DNA of 64,000 bases. Source: Acidobacteriota bacterium. GTDB taxonomy: Bacteria; Acidobacteriota; Blastocatellia; Pyrinomonadales; Pyrinomonadaceae. Below are positions 22,801 to 31,360 of the stretch, piece by piece. How positions within the stretch are numbered: the stretch's first letter is position 1; the number at the start of each line of letters is the position of its first letter. The notes below the pieces were generated by a model that was not told the DNA's origin, ran no database searches, and saw nothing but the letters and a program-made list of their open reading frames with translations. A program made the translations under genes and the position numbers. The DNA is taken from positions 1,612,001 through 1,676,000 of the forward strand of contig CP065000.1 in the NCBI GenBank assembly GCA_016700075.1, written 5' to 3'.

Positions 22801-25254
22801 ATGGAACAAACTCAATCGATCACGAAGGTAGTTGCTGACATCGATGCTGGCTATGTTTCATTGCCAGAATTTCAACGCGATTTTGTCTGGGAAATAACCA
22901 AGACTTACGATCTCTTCGACTCAATCGTCAAGGATATTTTCGTTGGAGCAATAATCTATGGGATTCCATCTTTTGAAATCGCCGTCCGAGAAATCGACAC
23001 TAGACCCAAAGCACAGAAAGGTAAGAGGCGGCCGCGTCTCGAAATCAAGACAGTAACAAAGGAGCAGATTGCGGAACGGCAAAGACTGAATAAATCTGAA
23101 TTTAGATTGTTGTTAGATGGACAGCAGCGAACCACCGCATTATATCGGGCAATCAAAGGCATCGACCCTGTTTGGTTTATTGCGAAGGATGAAGCGGTAC
23201 TAGAAAAACCCTTTCTTGAATCTAGTTTAGAATCATTGTTGGCTGAGTTCGCGGGATCTGAGGACCCTCAACAGATGTCAATCCGCATTTCGGATGTATG
23301 GAGGATGGACCAGGAAGATCTAGACGAGGCTGAGATTCGGACTTACTTCGAAAACTCTCTGTATTACGCAAGCTTCAGTAAAGATGATGATTTTGATATT
23401 GCTGCAGAATTTAAGAAATATAGATATTTGAAGAAAAAACTGGTCGAACTCTTCAAACAAGAGAAATTGCTTTCATTTTATCTTTTGGATATGAGCCTCG
23501 AAAAGTTTGTCGTATTTTTTGAGCGAAGCAACACCCGCGGTGTACAACTTAACTTCATCGATATTTTGGCAGCCAAGCTCTACACCGGGAATTTTAACCT
23601 TAAGAAGAAGATCGAAGACTTTCGGGATACAAATCCCAACTATGATTTATCGCCCGAGACCATTGTTCGTGCAATTGCGTACATTACTAGCAAAGGCAAA
23701 GAGGTGGACCGTAACTATATTCTCTCACATCTAAAGGCGTCGGATTTCGAAGATTTGTGGGATCGGCTTACAACTTACTATCGGATCACCCTGGATTTTC
23801 TTTATGAAAATAGTTTTATTATTTCCCAGAGCTGGATGCCTTACGAGAATATGCTCATTCCGATGATGATTTTCCTCAATGAGTTGGGGGGTGATTATCA
23901 CAGAATGACCCAAGAACAAAAGCAGTTTCTTACATATTGGTACCTGAACTCGATTTTTTCAATGAGGTATTCGGGTGCGTCAAATGAAAGGATAATCGAG
24001 GATTCAACAATTTTGACAAGTATTGCGAAAGGTAACAAGATTTCCTCAGCTTCATTTTTCAACAAGTTAGAGAAATCTCAGGTGACAGGCAAGGAAGATT
24101 TATATGGATTTGAGAAGAAGGGTAATGCTATCTACAAGGGAATTTTGAATCTGATCAATTTTCATGTAGGGGGGCTGATCAACTGGAACAACGATAGTAA
24201 GCTATCTCTTAATTCGGAGCTTGAAGATCATCACATTTTCCCGAAGGCGTACTTGGAAAAAGTCCATTCCGATAAACCAGGTGCTGATTTGATAGACTGC
24301 GTTGGAAACAGGACGCTGGTTCCAAAGAAGCTGAATATCAAGATTAGTTCACAATGCCCCTCAGAATATCTGAACAAGATCAAGGAAAGTAATACGGAAT
24401 TCGAAAAGACATTAGAAAATCACCTTATAAGCAAGGATCTCTTGACAGGGGAACTCGACGACGAATATCAGTTTTTTCTCGATTTGCGGATCGAGGAGAT
24501 TTTTAGGGTTTTGCAAAAGCACGTATTTGAGCCGTCGTCGGAAATCCGTATGCGGTTTTACGAGGAACCAAAAATTCAAGAAGCCGCCAATATCAAGGTG
24601 TTTGGAACTTACCATGGCCATCGGGTTGATGCTTCATTTAATCCCGCTAGCCACAAGATCTATTACAAGGAGAAGATATTCGATAGTCCAAGCCGAGCGG
24701 CCATTGCTGTCAAGACTGAGTTCGGTGCTCCTGCCGACAACACAGAAAATGGATGGACGTTTTGGAAATTCATCGATTCAAACGGAGAAGAGCGTAAAAT
24801 TACTGAGTTTCGGGAACCTGCAGTTGATGCCGGAGCGACCCGCATGGATACCCAAGAGACTCGACGGTTCGTAGAGACTGTTCTAGAGCGAGAATTCGAT
24901 TCGGAATTCGAGAAAGCGGTACGGTTCAGATTCATGTATGAATCGGTTACCGAGATGGTTTATTTTCAAAACTCGAATATGGATAAGGTGCTTTGGTATC
25001 GAATTGACGAAAAGGCGAGAATTGCTCTCTCTCGTTCCGATAAATCGAGTTTTATTGTTTTCACGTCCCCGAAGGAAGGAATAGCCTTTGTGATTCCCAT
25101 GCCTGAACTATTGAAACGGATCGAGGGTATCGGATGGACAGATGCAGACATTGAGGTACACATTGAAAGAGACAAATCATATTGGCGCGAATTAGACTGG
25201 GATATTTCCGCTTACCGCCGGCAAATTTCTATTAATTCTGTTCCCGCTAACTAA
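22801..25254 (+). CDS. DUF262-DUF1524 (GmrSD-like) nuclease fused to a RAMA-like domain
   Basis: An 817-aa protein. The N-terminal DUF262 (ParB-like NTPase) domain shows SLPEFQRDFVWE and DGQQRTTALY (about residues 20-30 and 105-115). A DUF1524 HNH-type nuclease domain contains LEDHHIFPKAYLEKV and GNRTLVPKKLN (about 475-510). This pair defines GmrSD/SspE/BrxU-type anti-phage proteins, which act on modified DNA. About residues 600-660 (FGTYHGHRVDASF, then SPSRAAIAV and NGWTFWKFID) look like a RAMA/DUF4357-type domain, thought to read modified DNA. The last ~120 residues are unassigned. The gene is clearly A+T-richer than its neighbours and stands alone in the accessory region. Confidence 0.85.
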   Translation: MEQTQSITKVVADIDAGYVSLPEFQRDFVWEITKTYDLFDSIVKDIFVGAIIYGIPSFEIAVREIDTRPKAQKGKRRPRLEIKTVTKEQIAERQRLNKSEFRLLLDGQQRTTALYRAIKGIDPVWFIAKDEAVLEKPFLESSLESLLAEFAGSEDPQQMSIRISDVWRMDQEDLDEAEIRTYFENSLYYASFSKDDDFDIAAEFKKYRYLKKKLVELFKQEKLLSFYLLDMSLEKFVVFFERSNTRGVQLNFIDILAAKLYTGNFNLKKKIEDFRDTNPNYDLSPETIVRAIAYITSKGKEVDRNYILSHLKASDFEDLWDRLTTYYRITLDFLYENSFIISQSWMPYENMLIPMMIFLNELGGDYHRMTQEQKQFLTYWYLNSIFSMRYSGASNERIIEDSTILTSIAKGNKISSASFFNKLEKSQVTGKEDLYGFEKKGNAIYKGILNLINFHVGGLINWNNDSKLSLNSELEDHHIFPKAYLEKVHSDKPGADLIDCVGNRTLVPKKLNIKISSQCPSEYLNKIKESNTEFEKTLENHLISKDLLTGELDDEYQFFLDLRIEEIFRVLQKHVFEPSSEIRMRFYEEPKIQEAANIKVFGTYHGHRVDASFNPASHKIYYKEKIFDSPSRAAIAVKTEFGAPADNTENGWTFWKFIDSNGEERKITEFREPAVDAGATRMDTQETRRFVETVLEREFDSEFEKAVRFRFMYESVTEMVYFQNSNMDKVLWYRIDEKARIALSRSDKSSFIVFTSPKEGIAFVIPMPELLKRIEGIGWTDADIEVHIERDKSYWRELDWDISAYRRQISINSVPAN

Positions 25255-25284
25255 TTTGCACTAAGAGTTTTTCCTTCGGTTGCG

Positions 25285-26826
25285 ATGAGCCCGATTAAAC
25301 ACTTCGACATCTTGATAATAGGTGCAGGGCTTTCGGGGATCGGGGCGGGGGCACGGGTGCGGATGGACCTGCCGGGGAAGCGGTTCGCGATACTTGAGGG
25401 GCGTGAACGAAGCGGCGGGACCTGGGATCTGTTTCGGTATCCGGGTGTGCGGTCGGATTCGGATATGTTCACGCTCGGATATCGATTTAAACCGTGGCGT
25501 GACGGTAAGGCGATAGCTGATGGGCCGGCGATATTGAATTACATACGCGAAACGGCACGAGAATACGACCTCGAAAAAGAGATCCGCTACGGCCACCGTG
25601 TCAGGCGTGCGGAGTGGGACTCGGTGGAGGCGAAGTGGACGGTCGAGGCGGAGGCACGACCGATCGGGAGTGTGCCCCTCGGCGGGGAAGATCTCCCGCA
25701 AAGCCGCAAAGCCGCAAAGGAAGAGCGAAGTGAGACTGAGAGACAGGGAGATGGGGAGACCGGGAGAGTTTGGTATTCGTGTAATTTCCTTTATCTGTGT
25801 ACTGGGTATTACCGGTATGAAGAGGGCTACACGCCAGACTGGCCGGGGTTTGGCGATTACAAAGGCACGCTGGTGCATCCGCAGAAATGGCCCGAAGGTT
25901 TGGACTACGCAGGCAAGCGTGTGCTGGTGATCGGCAGCGGTGCGACGGCGGTGACTCTGGTTCCCGCGATGGCTGAGGATGCGGGGCATGTTACGATGCT
26001 GCAGCGTTCGCCGACGTATGTCGTGACGATGCCTTCGCAGGATCGGATCGCAAATGCGTTTCGCAAAATTCTGCCGGACAAGGCCGCATACACGCTGTCG
26101 CGTTGGAAGAACATATTGCGGCAGAGCTTTTTCTACACGCTCTCGCGGCGGCGGCCTGCTCTGATGAAGCGGCTCATCGCAAAGGGCATCAAGGCTGAGC
26201 TCGGCGAAGAGCATCTTGACGATTTCACGCCGCGATACGACCCGTGGGACCAGCGGCTGTGTATCGTGCCGGATTCGGACATGTTCAACTCTATCAGGTC
26301 GGGCAAAGCGTCGATCGTCACGGGCGAGATCGAGACGTTCACCGCTTCCGGCGTGCGGCTCAAGAACGGCGATGCGATCGATGCCGACATTGTCGTTACG
26401 GCAACGGGGCTGATATTAAAGTTGATGGACGGGCTCGAACTCATCGTGGATGGCGAGCCGGTCGTACACAGCGAAAAGGTCGCCTACAAAGGAATGATGT
26501 ATAACGACGTGCCAAACGTGGCACAAGCTTTCGGCTACACGAACGCCTCGTGGACGCTCAAATGCGACCTCACCAGCGAATACGTCTGCCGGCTGATAAA
26601 CTACATGGATGAGCATGGATATACGTACTGCGTCCCGCGGCTAAATGACCCTTCCGTCACTCGCGAACCGGCTCTAAATTTCAATTCCGGCTACGTCCTG
26701 CGTGCCCTCAACGAGATCCCGAGCCAGGGCTCAAAACACCCTTGGCGGCTGCATCAAAATTATTTCAAAGACCTGCGGATGCTGCGCTACGGACGGCTGG
26801 AAGATGATACGATGGAGTTTCATTAG
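25285..26826 (+). CDS. Flavin-containing monooxygenase (Baeyer-Villiger type) with an in-frame repeat insert
   Basis: A 513-aa FAD/NADPH monooxygenase. FAD-binding IIGAGLSGIGAGARV is at the N-terminus; RSGGTWDLFRYPGVRSDSDM is typical of the family; VLVIGSGATAVTLVPAMA (about residues 215-232) is the NADPH-binding GxGxxA. TATGLILKL follows later. Between KWTVEAEARP and VWYSCNFLYLCTGYYRYEEG, where relatives have a short turn, about 30-38 extra residues (roughly nt 25655-25768) are made from a 28-bp dispersed repeat and an 8-nt GGGAGA-type repeat. An SDR gene follows after 6 nt, so both probably act in one oxidation pathway; the substrate is unknown. Confidence 0.9.
   Translation: MSPIKHFDILIIGAGLSGIGAGARVRMDLPGKRFAILEGRERSGGTWDLFRYPGVRSDSDMFTLGYRFKPWRDGKAIADGPAILNYIRETAREYDLEKEIRYGHRVRRAEWDSVEAKWTVEAEARPIGSVPLGGEDLPQSRKAAKEERSETERQGDGETGRVWYSCNFLYLCTGYYRYEEGYTPDWPGFGDYKGTLVHPQKWPEGLDYAGKRVLVIGSGATAVTLVPAMAEDAGHVTMLQRSPTYVVTMPSQDRIANAFRKILPDKAAYTLSRWKNILRQSFFYTLSRRRPALMKRLIAKGIKAELGEEHLDDFTPRYDPWDQRLCIVPDSDMFNSIRSGKASIVTGEIETFTASGVRLKNGDAIDADIVVTATGLILKLMDGLELIVDGEPVVHSEKVAYKGMMYNDVPNVAQAFGYTNASWTLKCDLTSEYVCRLINYMDEHGYTYCVPRLNDPSVTREPALNFNSGYVLRALNEIPSQGSKHPWRLHQNYFKDLRMLRYGRLEDDTMEFH
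25693..25720 (+). repeat. 28-bp dispersed repeat, copy inside the monooxygenase gene
   Basis: Begins CTCCCGCAAAGCCGCAAAG and differs from the copies at 10362-10389 and 60733-60760 at only about two positions each. It is translated here as LPQSRKAAK. The following ~45 nt continue with 8-nt GGGAGA-type units. Confidence 0.8.
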
Positions 26827-26832
26827 GCTGAG

Positions 26833-27720
26833 ATGACGATCAAGAAAGACAGCGTTGCGGTGATAACCGGTGCGGGCTCTGGCATCGGACGGGCGCTTGC
26901 GGTTCGTATCGCAAAAGAAGGTGTCGCGGGCCTTGCCTTAGCCGACTTGAACGCCGAAGGCCTCGCCGAAACCGCGAAGCTGATCACCGGCCGTGCGAAG
27001 GTAACAACGCACGAGGTGGACGTCGCCGACCGCGATGCGATGCGGCAATTTGCTGACGAAGTCGTCCGCGAACATGGCCGCGTAACTCACCTTATCAACA
27101 ACGCCGGCGTCGCTCTCGGCGGGACCGTGAGGGACGTTTCGCTGGACGAGATCGAGTGGCTGATGGGCGTGAATTTCTGGGGCGTCGTTCACGGAACGAA
27201 GTTTTTTCTGCCGCATCTCGAGAAGGAGGATTCAGCTCACATCGTAAATATCTCAAGCCTTTTCGGTATGGTCGCACCGCCTGGACAGGCCGCATATTGT
27301 GCAAGCAAATTTGCGGTACGCGGCTTTACCGAATCGCTGCGGCACGAGCTCGAAGGTACAAATATCGCCGTCTCGTCGGTACATCCCGGCGGTGTGAAAA
27401 CGAACATCGTAAACAACGCTCGCATCGCCGCCGGCGTTTCGATCACCGAAGAAGAACTGGAAAAACAGCGAAAATTTCAGAATAAGCTGCTCTCCCGTAC
27501 GACGCCCGAACGCGCTGCCGAGATCATCGTTACCGGCATGCTGTGGCGGGAGCCTCGGATCCTGGTCGGCCCGGACGCCGCCATCATCAGCCGGATCGCA
27601 CGGATCTTTCCCAGAAGTTATTTCGCGGTGGTGAATTTCATGAGCGGCGGCAAGCTGAACGACGAGGTCTATCGAGCAAAACAAAGAGCCAAGACGACCG
27701 ATCAGAATGTGAACGAATAA
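26833..27720 (+). CDS. Short-chain dehydrogenase/reductase
   Basis: A 295-aa classical SDR. The nucleotide-binding TGAGSGIGRALAVRI is at about residues 12-26, followed by NNAG (HLINNAGVAL), the catalytic Ser in IVNISSLFG and YCASK (the YxxxK pair, about residues 157-161). The basic/acidic pattern after the second strand does not clearly separate NAD from NADP use. It starts 6 nt after the monooxygenase and is probably translated with it. The C-terminus overlaps the 3' end of the converging frameshifted gene by about 19 nt. Confidence 0.9.
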   Translation: MTIKKDSVAVITGAGSGIGRALAVRIAKEGVAGLALADLNAEGLAETAKLITGRAKVTTHEVDVADRDAMRQFADEVVREHGRVTHLINNAGVALGGTVRDVSLDEIEWLMGVNFWGVVHGTKFFLPHLEKEDSAHIVNISSLFGMVAPPGQAAYCASKFAVRGFTESLRHELEGTNIAVSSVHPGGVKTNIVNNARIAAGVSITEEELEKQRKFQNKLLSRTTPERAAEIIVTGMLWREPRILVGPDAAIISRIARIFPRSYFAVVNFMSGGKLNDEVYRAKQRAKTTDQNVNE

Positions 27721-28411
27721 AGCAGCGAGAGGAAGTTGTTTCTGCGGCCCGTATTACCGAAAGCATACGCGACGATCAGATCCTGCTTTCCCATTTTGTA
27801 ATTGAACCCCGCCGACGAATAACCGAGCTTGTTCACGCCGCTTGTCCAGTCTGCAACAAAGGCCAGCCTATCTTTGATCAACGGCTGTTCAAATCCTACA
27901 AGAGCTCCGGTCTTGTCCCCAAAATCACTGCCGCCGCCTGCGATGCGGTAGATGCCGCCGGTCAGACGTGCGTCTTTCGCCATCTGAACGAACGGCTTGC
28001 GTTTACGTAAAGCTTTGCGGCGGTCTTTTGGCTGCTGTCCTTGATCGGGACATAACCTATTGCTCCCAACGATACGCTGATGCCGAATTTATCCTGGTCA
28101 ACCGGACGCCATTTTATATTCGGCTGGAATTCGCCCGTCCAACCACCTTCGGTACGCGTGGCGTAGGCATTCGCACCGATCTCCATATTTTTGGTCAGCC
28201 CGTAGCCGAATGTCGGTCCGGTGGAAATAAGGCCGCCGTTCCTGAACCGGCCGAAGTGCGAGTAGAGATCAGCCCCGATCACTACCTTTCCGCTCTCGAT
28301 CGTGTCCGTCGAAGGAACAAAAACCACCGCCGATTGTGCCCAAGCCCCGCCGACGCCTAAAACACACAGTATCGCTGCTGCGACTAAGAACTTGGTCTTA
28401 GATGTCGTCAT
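27702..28411 (-). pseudogene. Exported outer-membrane-type protein split by a frameshift
   Basis: Two overlapping minus-strand frames read as one protein. The first (28411 to 27962) has a signal peptide (FLVAAAILCVLGVGGAWAQ) and beta-strand repeats (GPTFGYGLTKNMEIGANAY, WTGEFQPNIKWRPVDQDKFG). It runs into a short out-of-frame end near 27965-27985. The second (27983 to 27702) continues with GGIYRIAGGGSDFGDKTG and ends in QDLIVAYAFGNTG and a terminal aromatic LLYSFTF, as outer-membrane proteins do. A one-base change near 27965-27985 would restore a ~235-aa protein. It could be a true mutation or a sequencing error. Confidence 0.65.
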
Positions 28412-28431
28412 ATCTTTCCCTTATTTGCCGA

Positions 28432-28457
28432 GCGGCGGTATAGGGCGGCGGTATAGG
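28432..28457. repeat. Perfect 13-bp tandem duplication
   Basis: GCGGCGGTATAGG occurs twice back to back, 20-45 nt upstream of the frameshifted gene's start on the minus strand. The rest of 28412-28608 shows only the tRNA promoter. Confidence 0.7.
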
Positions 28458-28547
28458 AGCAGTGCCCACCTTTATCGCTGACGTCCCGAACGAGTTGCCT
28501 TATTATATTCAATAAGCCATGACCACGGCGAACGCAGGCCATAATAC

Positions 28548-28574
28548 TTGACAATCAATTGCTGAATTTCTAAT
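28548..28574 (+). promoter_or_regulatory. Probable tRNA-Asn promoter
   Basis: TTGACA at 28548-28553 is a perfect -35. TCTAAT at 28569-28574 (5 of 6 to TATAAT) follows after a short 15-bp spacer. The tRNA begins 35 nt after the -10. Confidence 0.5.
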
Positions 28575-28608
28575 CTTTAGGTTCGCTGCGATTTGCGGCG
28601 TGCCTTAT

Positions 28609-28683
<75 letters not shown>

Positions 28684-28689
28684 ATCTTT

Positions 28690-28720
28690 AAAAGGGCGTT
28701 CGTTTTGCGAACGCCCTTTT
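28690..28720 (+). terminator. Rho-independent terminator after tRNA-Asn
   Basis: AAAGGGCGTTCG and CGAACGCCCTTTT form a 12-bp stem with a TTTTG loop and a T-run, 7 nt after the tRNA. Its symmetric A/T flanks could also end the leftward cytochrome operon if it were read from the other side. Confidence 0.9.
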
Positions 28721-28768
28721 GGTTTTATGCAAAAACTGCGTGAATTATGACCGGCTTGTCACAAAAAG

Positions 28769-29458
28769 CTATTGCGGCCGCGGACCCAGAGCCGGATTTG
28801 ACGGGTTGATAGCTCGGAGTTTGTCTTCAGTCGCTTTACGGTTCGCCTCGTCGCCTGCCTCTTTGTAAGCGAGCATCAGATTCTGCAGTGCGATCTCGAG
28901 GTCAGGCTTCTGCGCGAGCGCCGCCTTGAACTCTTTGATGGCACGGTCGAGGTCGCGCGGTTCACGCAGGAAGAACGTCAGGCCGAGGTCGGTCCGCACG
29001 TTCAGATTCTTCGGGTCGATCTCGAGAGCCTTGACGTACCACTTTTCGGCCTCGGCAAACTGCTCGCCGTCAAAACGCGCGTTGCCCAGCTTGATCAGCG
29101 GCTCGGCATCTTTCGGCCTGAGCTTGACAGCCTGTTCGTAGAATTTCGCAGCATCGTCAAAACGCTGTATTTGATAGTAGAGGTCGGCAGCGGTCATCTG
29201 CGCCTCATAATTTTGCGGCTCGTTGCGTGCCTTATCGATAGATTCAGCGATCTGCGGCATCGCCGTGTCCGAGTTTCCGCCGGGGGCAAGCGGCGGATGG
29301 CCGGGCGGGAGAGTGGGGTCGGAACCGGGCGCAGCGGTATTTGCGGCCGCGGGCACCTGGCCGACATATGATCTGTTTACATTATTTGCGAACGTAAAAC
29401 CGATGATCGAGCCTACGAGCAGGCCGATCACTCCGTACATTAGATTCTCTTTATTCAT
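28769..29458 (-). CDS. Membrane-anchored TPR protein, last gene of the multiheme operon
   Basis: A 229-aa protein with an N-terminal membrane anchor (MYGVIGLLVGSIIGFTFANN) and a Pro/Ala-rich linker. Three to four TPR units follow (AADLYYQIQRFDDAAKFYEQ, GNARFDGEQFAEAEKWYVKA, LMLAYKEAGDEANRKATEDK). It ends INPSNPALGPRPQ. TPR arrays are protein docking surfaces; membrane-tethered TPR proteins often help assemble c-type cytochromes or complexes. It starts 3 nt after the ferredoxin-flavoprotein gene, so it is co-translated with the electron-transfer operon. An assembly role is inferred from context only. Confidence 0.85.
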   Translation of the reverse strand: MNKENLMYGVIGLLVGSIIGFTFANNVNRSYVGQVPAAANTAAPGSDPTLPPGHPPLAPGGNSDTAMPQIAESIDKARNEPQNYEAQMTAADLYYQIQRFDDAAKFYEQAVKLRPKDAEPLIKLGNARFDGEQFAEAEKWYVKALEIDPKNLNVRTDLGLTFFLREPRDLDRAIKEFKAALAQKPDLEIALQNLMLAYKEAGDEANRKATEDKLRAINPSNPALGPRPQ

Positions 29459-29461
29459 TTA

Positions 29462-31360
29462 CTACTTGATCTCGATGCCGATAGATTCCAAAAAGCGGTT
29501 TGGCCGCTCTCCGCCGATGAGAGCGAAAACGAGATCGTTCTCTAGTATCTCAATTTCCCGCTTTGTCGGCACGTCCTCGAGTACGACTTCCCGCTCGCGC
29601 ATCTCTTTTATGCCGACACCGAAACGCAGATCTAGCAGGCCGCGTTCGGCGCAACTGTAAAGCTGGAGCTTGTTGCCGAATTTGACGGTCGGTGCCAGAA
29701 AATCGCGGACGAGGACGGTAACCTGATTCATATCCTCAGGGCGGCGAGGTGAAATGGCGTTGCCGTCGCGTACGCAGACCAGATCTACTGCGGCTTCGAC
29801 CGCGACGTTGCCGCCGCCCACTACGACGATCTTTTTGCCGCGGAAGGCCATAGGCTCCGACAGGCCGTACTGCACTTTTTGAGTCTCGCGGCCGTCCAGC
29901 GTGACGGTCATCTTTTCCTCGTCCTTCAGACGCAGTTTGTTCGGCGCACCGCGAAGCCCGATCGCGATGATGACGCGGCGTGCGCGATATGTTTGCTGTG
30001 CTTTGTCGGCGGCGCGTTCGGTATTGATAACGAAACCGTCGCCTGAGTCCGCACGCGTGACCGACTTGCAGCTTTCGTATTCGTTGATCTTGACGCCGCG
30101 ATCGGCAAGGCTGCCAAGCCAGATCGCAAGTATGTTCTCACGCTGGTCGCCGGGAATTTTCCGCTGAAGCTGATCGACGACGTCGGCGCGAAATTCTGAC
30201 GCAAGTGCCTCGCCCGCCGGCTCGAGATGCTGACGACTGACGGCGGCCCAATCACCGGAGCCTTTTGACCGCAGAAATGCGGCAACGCGGCGTTTCATCT
30301 CCTTGGCCGCTTTCTCGCGCAGCAGCGGCGACAGCTCACCGCGAAGCTGCTGCGGTATTCGCCCGATCAGTTTGTCGTGCACTGCCGACGCATTTTGCCG
30401 GATCAACGCATCGACCGCCGGACCCGCGGCCTCGATAACGGGCGAATCGTCGTCGGCCGCGTCGCCGCCGTATTTCGCTTTTGCAAGTCCAAGCCCGACC
30501 GCAGGTATGCCGCCGTCCCAGTCCTTCGTGTCGGGTTTGAAAAAGATATATTTGCCCTTTGGATACAGGTCGATGGTCGAAAGTATATTGTTCTGTTCGA
30601 TACCGACGTATCGCAGACCGGCGTCGTGTGCAGCCGCTGCGGCAGAGGCTCCGCCGGGGCCGATGCCGATTATTGCGACATCGTATTCCGTCTGCGGATC
30701 GGGCGGCGCAGCGGCGAGTTCTTCGCGGATGCGTGCGATGACCTCGGCGCCCTCTTTAACGGCGTTCTTGATCAGCGGCACGCCGGAAACGTCGCCGATT
30801 ATGTAGCAGCCCGGAACGTTCGTTTCAAAAGAAGCTCCGTTTCGCGTCGGCGTCGGCAGCGAACGCACCTCTTTGGCCGTGTTGATGACGATGCATGCCT
30901 TTGGATTTACGGGACACTCCGCCTGACATGCCGTATCCTCCATACACAGGTCGGGAGCGACCGCCGAAGCTCTGCCGTCAACTATCGCCAGCACATCGTG
31001 CGGACAGGCGTCAACGCATGCCTGACAGCCGATGCATCGGTCCGGGAAAATGATCGGATGCGGATAACTCGGGCCGCGGTATTTATCCAGGCCAAGCTCG
31101 CGAAGCTCGTTCTCATCAAGTGTGCGGATCTTCGGAGCCGAGGCATCCATGATGTCGCGTCGGCGAAAGAACGTGGCCGCACGTGCCGCGTCGCCCGCGA
31201 CCGCAACAAATCCCAATACGCCGACGAACGCGAGAATACTAAGCCAGCCTACGAGCGACAGCCCGCCATACGTTGCCGCATCCGCCGGGACGAACATCCT
31301 GTTCAACGCGACCAAGAATGCCGCGATCGCTACGCAGAAAATGATATGCAGCAGCTTCAT
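29462..31360 (-). CDS. Membrane-anchored ferredoxin / FAD-NAD(P) oxidoreductase
   Basis: A 632-aa protein. Two N-terminal transmembrane helices (about residues 5-25 and 33-58) are followed by a ferredoxin domain: CIGCQACVDACPHD and then CMEDTACQAECPVNPKAC, the second cluster with C-x5-C-x3-C spacing instead of CxxC. The rest is a thioredoxin-reductase-like flavoprotein with FAD-binding IIGIGPGGASAAAAAHDAG (about 230-248) and NAD(P)-binding VVVGGGNVAVEAAVDL (about 510-525), separated by a long helical insertion (about 300-410). It should move electrons between NAD(P)H and Fe-S/heme partners on the inner face of the membrane. Its start overlaps the stop of the FHA-cytochrome gene by 4 nt. Confidence 0.88.
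   Translation of the reverse strand: MKLLHIIFCVAIAAFLVALNRMFVPADAATYGGLSLVGWLSILAFVGVLGFVAVAGDAARAATFFRRRDIMDASAPKIRTLDENELRELGLDKYRGPSYPHPIIFPDRCIGCQACVDACPHDVLAIVDGRASAVAPDLCMEDTACQAECPVNPKACIVINTAKEVRSLPTPTRNGASFETNVPGCYIIGDVSGVPLIKNAVKEGAEVIARIREELAAAPPDPQTEYDVAIIGIGPGGASAAAAAHDAGLRYVGIEQNNILSTIDLYPKGKYIFFKPDTKDWDGGIPAVGLGLAKAKYGGDAADDDSPVIEAAGPAVDALIRQNASAVHDKLIGRIPQQLRGELSPLLREKAAKEMKRRVAAFLRSKGSGDWAAVSRQHLEPAGEALASEFRADVVDQLQRKIPGDQRENILAIWLGSLADRGVKINEYESCKSVTRADSGDGFVINTERAADKAQQTYRARRVIIAIGLRGAPNKLRLKDEEKMTVTLDGRETQKVQYGLSEPMAFRGKKIVVVGGGNVAVEAAVDLVCVRDGNAISPRRPEDMNQVTVLVRDFLAPTVKFGNKLQLYSCAERGLLDLRFGVGIKEMREREVVLEDVPTKREIEILENDLVFALIGGERPNRFLESIGIEIK

Noticed and set aside
25261..26214. 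A 317-codon minus-strand open frame
   Set aside because: Antisense to the monooxygenase with FAD and NADPH motifs; low-complexity Arg-rich product.
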